Shown here piece by piece: positions 3,679-6,353 of a stretch of DNA of 6,353 nucleotides. The stretch covers positions 1 through 6,353 of the forward strand of contig JACOUK010000070.1 in NCBI GenBank assembly GCA_016177905.1. The letters are read 5' to 3'. This stretch comes from Candidatus Spechtiibacteriota bacterium. Its GTDB lineage: Bacteria > Patescibacteriota > Minisyncoccia > Spechtbacterales > HO2-43-30. The notes under the pieces were generated by a model. It made no database searches and was not told where the DNA came from. It saw only the letters and a program-made list of their open reading frames with translations. The translations under genes and the position numbers were made by a program. Each line of letters opens with the position of its first letter. Position 1 is the stretch's first letter.

Positions 3679-5814
3679 CTACTCTCTTCGCCCGCTACTC
3701 GCCGTCAGTTTTGCGGCTTTTACTGAAAGCGCCACTTTCCCCTGCTCGTCTATTCGTATTACTTTCACGCGCAGAAGATCCCCTACTTTTACCGTATCCC
3801 CCGCATTTTTCACGTATGTGCTAGAAAGCTCTGAAACGTGGACAAGGCCGTCTTGCTTCGGCGTAATTTCCACAAAAGCTCCGAAATCCGCGACCTTCGT
3901 GACTTTTCCCATGAATACCTCTCCCACTCTTACTTCTCGCGTGATGCTCTTGATCCATGCTACCGCTTTATTCGCGGCCTCCTCGCTCCCGGATTCTGCC
4001 GCAACATACACCTTTCCATCGTCTTCGATATCAATGCTTAATACTCCTGTTTCATCTATAATTTCGTTGATAACCTTGCCGCCGGGACCAATCACGTCCC
4101 GAATTTTATCCGGATTTATTTGAATCACCATAATTCTTGGCGCGTATGGAGAAAGGCTCTCTCGCGGTTCCGCAATTGCCTTTTTCATATATCCAAGAAT
4201 CTCGTGACGCGCTTTTTTTGCCTGCTCAAACGTATCTTTCAGCATCGTAAGCGTCACCCCTTCTATTTTTACATCCATCTGTATTGCTGTCACTCCCGTA
4301 TCGGTGCCCGCCACCTTAAAATCCATATCTCCATGATGGTCTTCCGGACCCTGAATGTCGGTAAGAACTTTATATTCTCCGTTTTTCCCCGTCATAAGAC
4401 CCATCGCAATGCCGGCAACCGATTTTCTTAAAGGCACGCCGGCATCCATCATCGCCATAGCCCCTCCGCACACAGAAGCCATGGACGAAGAGCCGTTTGA
4501 AGAAAGAATTTCCGAAACAAGCCGTATCGCGTAAGGAAATTCGTCTTTCGTTGGAACGAGCGTTCCCAAAGCCTTCTCCGCAAGCGCGCCATGGCCTATT
4601 TCCCGCCTTCCCGGACCTCTCATTGGCATAACTTCCCCCACCGAAAATGATGGAAAATTGTAATGGAGCATAAACCGCTTTTTCTCCTCCCCTTTCATTT
4701 CATCAATAATTTGTTCCATTCCGGGAGCGCCGAGAGTCACGGTCACAAGCGCGTGAGTGTTGCCCCGCATAAACAAACTTGAGCCATGAGTCCGTGGAAG
4801 TACCCCCGCCCGACAATCAATATCGCGCAATTCGTCGAGCTTCCTGCCATCTACTCTCCTCCCCTTTTCAATGATGTTTGCATGAACAATTTCATTTACC
4901 TTTTCTTCAAAGTGGTCCAGTCCCAAAAGTATCGCGCTTTGATCGGTTTCTTTGTATCTCTCTTCGAGAGACGCCTTAAGCTCTTCTTTAAGCTTGCCGA
5001 CTGCGTCCACACGATCCTTTTTCGCTTCCTGAAACAGCGCTGTCTCCAAGCGATCACCTTTTAAAAACTCGTCCACCTCTTTTGCGAGCGCCTCACTCAC
5101 TGAAAAGAGTTGGGCTTCACTTTTTACAACTTTATTTTCGTCCGCGATTTTTTCCTGGAATTCAACTATTTTTTGAATGTATTTTTTCGCAAACTCAAGG
5201 GCGGTCAGTATCTCTTCTTCGAGAACCTCTTTGGCGCCCGCCTCAATCATATTAATCCTGTCTTTCGTCCCCGCGACGGTGATGAGATAATCGCTCCGCT
5301 CTTCTTCTTCAATAATCGGGTTCAGCACAAACTCCCCGTCAATTTTACCAACTTTCACTATGCCTATCGGCCCATTCCACGGGATGGGAGAAACAGAAAG
5401 GCTCAAAGATCCGGCAAGAAGCGCGGGGAGATCGGGATCGTTCTTTTTGTCAAACGAGAGCGCGGTAAGCACCACCTGCACATCGTTCCTTGTGCGCATA
5501 TCAAACCGCGGACGAATCGCGCGATCTACCATTCTTCCCGTGAGAGTCGCTTCATCAGAGGGCCTCCCCTCGCGCTTCACAAACCGGGATCCTTTAATCT
5601 TTCCGGACGCGTAAAATTTTTCTTGATAGTCAACGAGGAGCGGGAAAAAATTTACGTCTTCGCGAGGCGACTTCCCCATCGTCGCGGTCCCAAAGACGAC
5701 CGTTTCTCCATATTGAACAAGCACAGACCCATGTGCCTGATCCGCCCAGTTGTTGAGAGTAACCAAAAGATTCCTCCCGCCCCAATCCATACTGTAGCTT
5801 TTTGACTGTTCCAT
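3679..5814 (-). CDS. pnp: Polyribonucleotide nucleotidyltransferase (PNPase)
   Basis: PNPase degrades RNA 3' to 5' by phosphorolysis, releasing nucleoside diphosphates, as a cytoplasmic trimer. The 711 residues give the full family order: first RNase PH domain (about 10-230), helical linker, second RNase PH domain (about 310-550), KH (558-625, GPGG loop at 576-579) and S1 (about 628-698). Catalytic and phosphate-site residues are present: GPGRREIGHG with R403 and R404, SSNGSSSM at 438-445, and GDMDFK with D492, D498 and K500, corresponding to the E. coli D486, D492 and K494. The first-domain RNA loop reads GSRFVKREGRPSD, differing from the E. coli FFRR loop. It follows the NYN gene by 23 nt; the ribosome site is weak (a GAG in GCGAGCGATTTCT before ATG). 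Complete and intact. Confidence 0.97.
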   Translation of the reverse strand: MEQSKSYSMDWGGRNLLVTLNNWADQAHGSVLVQYGETVVFGTATMGKSPREDVNFFPLLVDYQEKFYASGKIKGSRFVKREGRPSDEATLTGRMVDRAIRPRFDMRTRNDVQVVLTALSFDKKNDPDLPALLAGSLSLSVSPIPWNGPIGIVKVGKIDGEFVLNPIIEEEERSDYLITVAGTKDRINMIEAGAKEVLEEEILTALEFAKKYIQKIVEFQEKIADENKVVKSEAQLFSVSEALAKEVDEFLKGDRLETALFQEAKKDRVDAVGKLKEELKASLEERYKETDQSAILLGLDHFEEKVNEIVHANIIEKGRRVDGRKLDELRDIDCRAGVLPRTHGSSLFMRGNTHALVTVTLGAPGMEQIIDEMKGEEKKRFMLHYNFPSFSVGEVMPMRGPGRREIGHGALAEKALGTLVPTKDEFPYAIRLVSEILSSNGSSSMASVCGGAMAMMDAGVPLRKSVAGIAMGLMTGKNGEYKVLTDIQGPEDHHGDMDFKVAGTDTGVTAIQMDVKIEGVTLTMLKDTFEQAKKARHEILGYMKKAIAEPRESLSPYAPRIMVIQINPDKIRDVIGPGGKVINEIIDETGVLSIDIEDDGKVYVAAESGSEEAANKAVAWIKSITREVRVGEVFMGKVTKVADFGAFVEITPKQDGLVHVSELSSTYVKNAGDTVKVGDLLRVKVIRIDEQGKVALSVKAAKLTASSGRRE

Positions 5815-5837
5815 AGAAATCGCTCGCGTGTATCGGA

Positions 5838-6353
5838 TTACGCCGCGGGAGCTTCCGAGTCGCCTTCCTCGTTTGTTAATTTTGATTCGCCAACCTCTGC
5901 ATCCTGACTTTGCCTCACACGGCCCGAGCCTTTTAGCAAATAGGTATCGGGCTCTTCTGAAAGATCTACAAAATCTTCCGCAGCTTCCCGAAGTCTGCTC
6001 GAAGCGCTCTTTCCAAAAGCGATAACTTCCGTCTGTTTCCCTTGGTTTTTGAGATATTCAACCAGAGGCACAAAATCCCCATCGCCGCTCACAATCACAA
6101 TAACTTCCACGGAATTCGCGAGCCTCACCGCGTCTATAGCCATTCCCACATCCCAATCCGCCTTTTTCATACCGCCATAAAATATCTGGAGATCTTTCTC
6201 CCGAGTTTCTATGCCCAAACGCGTAAGCGCTTCAAAAAAATGCTTTTCTTCGCCTGATTCCGTGCGCACCACATACGCGAACGCCCGTATAAGCTGGCGC
6301 CCGGCAACTGCCGCCCGCAAAATCTCCCGAAAATTCACCCGCCGATTGTAGAG
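5838..6353 (-). CDS. LabA-like NYN-domain protein, 5' end outside the window
   Basis: A LabA-type NYN protein, putative metal-dependent ribonuclease. The frame is open to the right edge, so 171 residues are visible. The window begins with 'LYNRRVNFREIL', and the usual N-terminal strand with the first aspartate and asparagine (F-x-D-x-x-N) must lie beyond 6353; the in-frame GTG at 6338 is not the true start. Visible signature residues are DWDVGMAIDA and SGDGDF, followed by 'LVEYLKNQGKQTEVIAFG', all as in LabA. The last 35 or so residues are polar and acidic, probably disordered. It lies 23 nt before pnp and is probably co-transcribed, which suggests a role in RNA turnover. It is a different subfamily from the plus-strand NYN protein at 31-663: shorter spacing and little similarity outside the acidic motifs. 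Confidence 0.88.
   Translation of the reverse strand, partial: LYNRRVNFREILRAAVAGRQLIRAFAYVVRTESGEEKHFFEALTRLGIETREKDLQIFYGGMKKADWDVGMAIDAVRLANSVEVIVIVSGDGDFVPLVEYLKNQGKQTEVIAFGKSASSRLREAAEDFVDLSEEPDTYLLKGSGRVRQSQDAEVGESKLTNEEGDSEAPAA

Noticed and set aside
5110..5805. Plus-strand reading frame of 231 codons antisense to pnp
   Set aside because: It is the shadow of a highly conserved coding region, has no family resemblance, and is rich in Phe/Arg as expected from reverse reading of pnp codons.
1..6353. CRISPR array, transposase, integrase or tRNA gene
   Set aside because: No regularly spaced repeats, no transposase or recombinase motif and no cloverleaf were seen on either strand.

Overview
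The window most resembles a chromosomal segment from a small-genome bacterium of the Candidate Phyla Radiation (Patescibacteria, Parcubacteria-like). This is inferred from three things. The proline-rich membrane protein begins with the 'SKIRTMAGDLERAR' type of N-terminus I associate with Parcubacteria. Short GC-rich palindromes are inserted in frame and read LPTGRQV. A LabA-like NYN protein sits directly upstream of pnp. No rRNA marker is present, so the assignment is tentative.

Layout. The left edge (31-663, plus strand) holds an A+T-rich NYN-domain putative ribonuclease, probably translated from a leaderless mRNA. A gene-free stretch follows at 664-1336, but it is not empty. It contains a terminator-like hairpin at the end of the NYN gene, a near-consensus minus-strand promoter (735-708) firing back into that gene, and a perfect 26-bp palindrome (884-909). 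It also contains a 31-nt bidirectional terminator hairpin (923-953) and, most notably, a complete-looking minus-strand transcription unit. That unit has a TTGACA-17-TATGCT promoter (1286-1258), about 290 nt of strongly structured non-coding sequence, and a hairpin plus seven-T terminator (983-964). I recognised only a 12-bp GC palindrome (785-796) in 740-883.

From 1337 to the right edge all genes run on the minus strand and look like one operon. In transcription order they are: a LabA-like NYN protein (5' end outside the window), pnp (polynucleotide phosphorylase, 711 aa, complete), a proline-rich single-pass membrane protein broken by a frameshift (3667 to 2274), and a winged-helix/nucleotidyltransferase protein (2290 to 1337) overlapping it by 17 bp. 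An intrinsic terminator spans the last stop codon. Spacings are 23 nt, 11 nt and an overlap.

How they work together. NYN plus PNPase suggests an RNA-processing operon: a possible endonuclease co-expressed with a 3'-to-5' phosphorolytic exonuclease. The membrane protein and the nucleotidyltransferase have no assigned partner role. The most interesting unexplained element is the putative structured RNA at 1251-964, which matches none of the common housekeeping RNAs I could test by eye.
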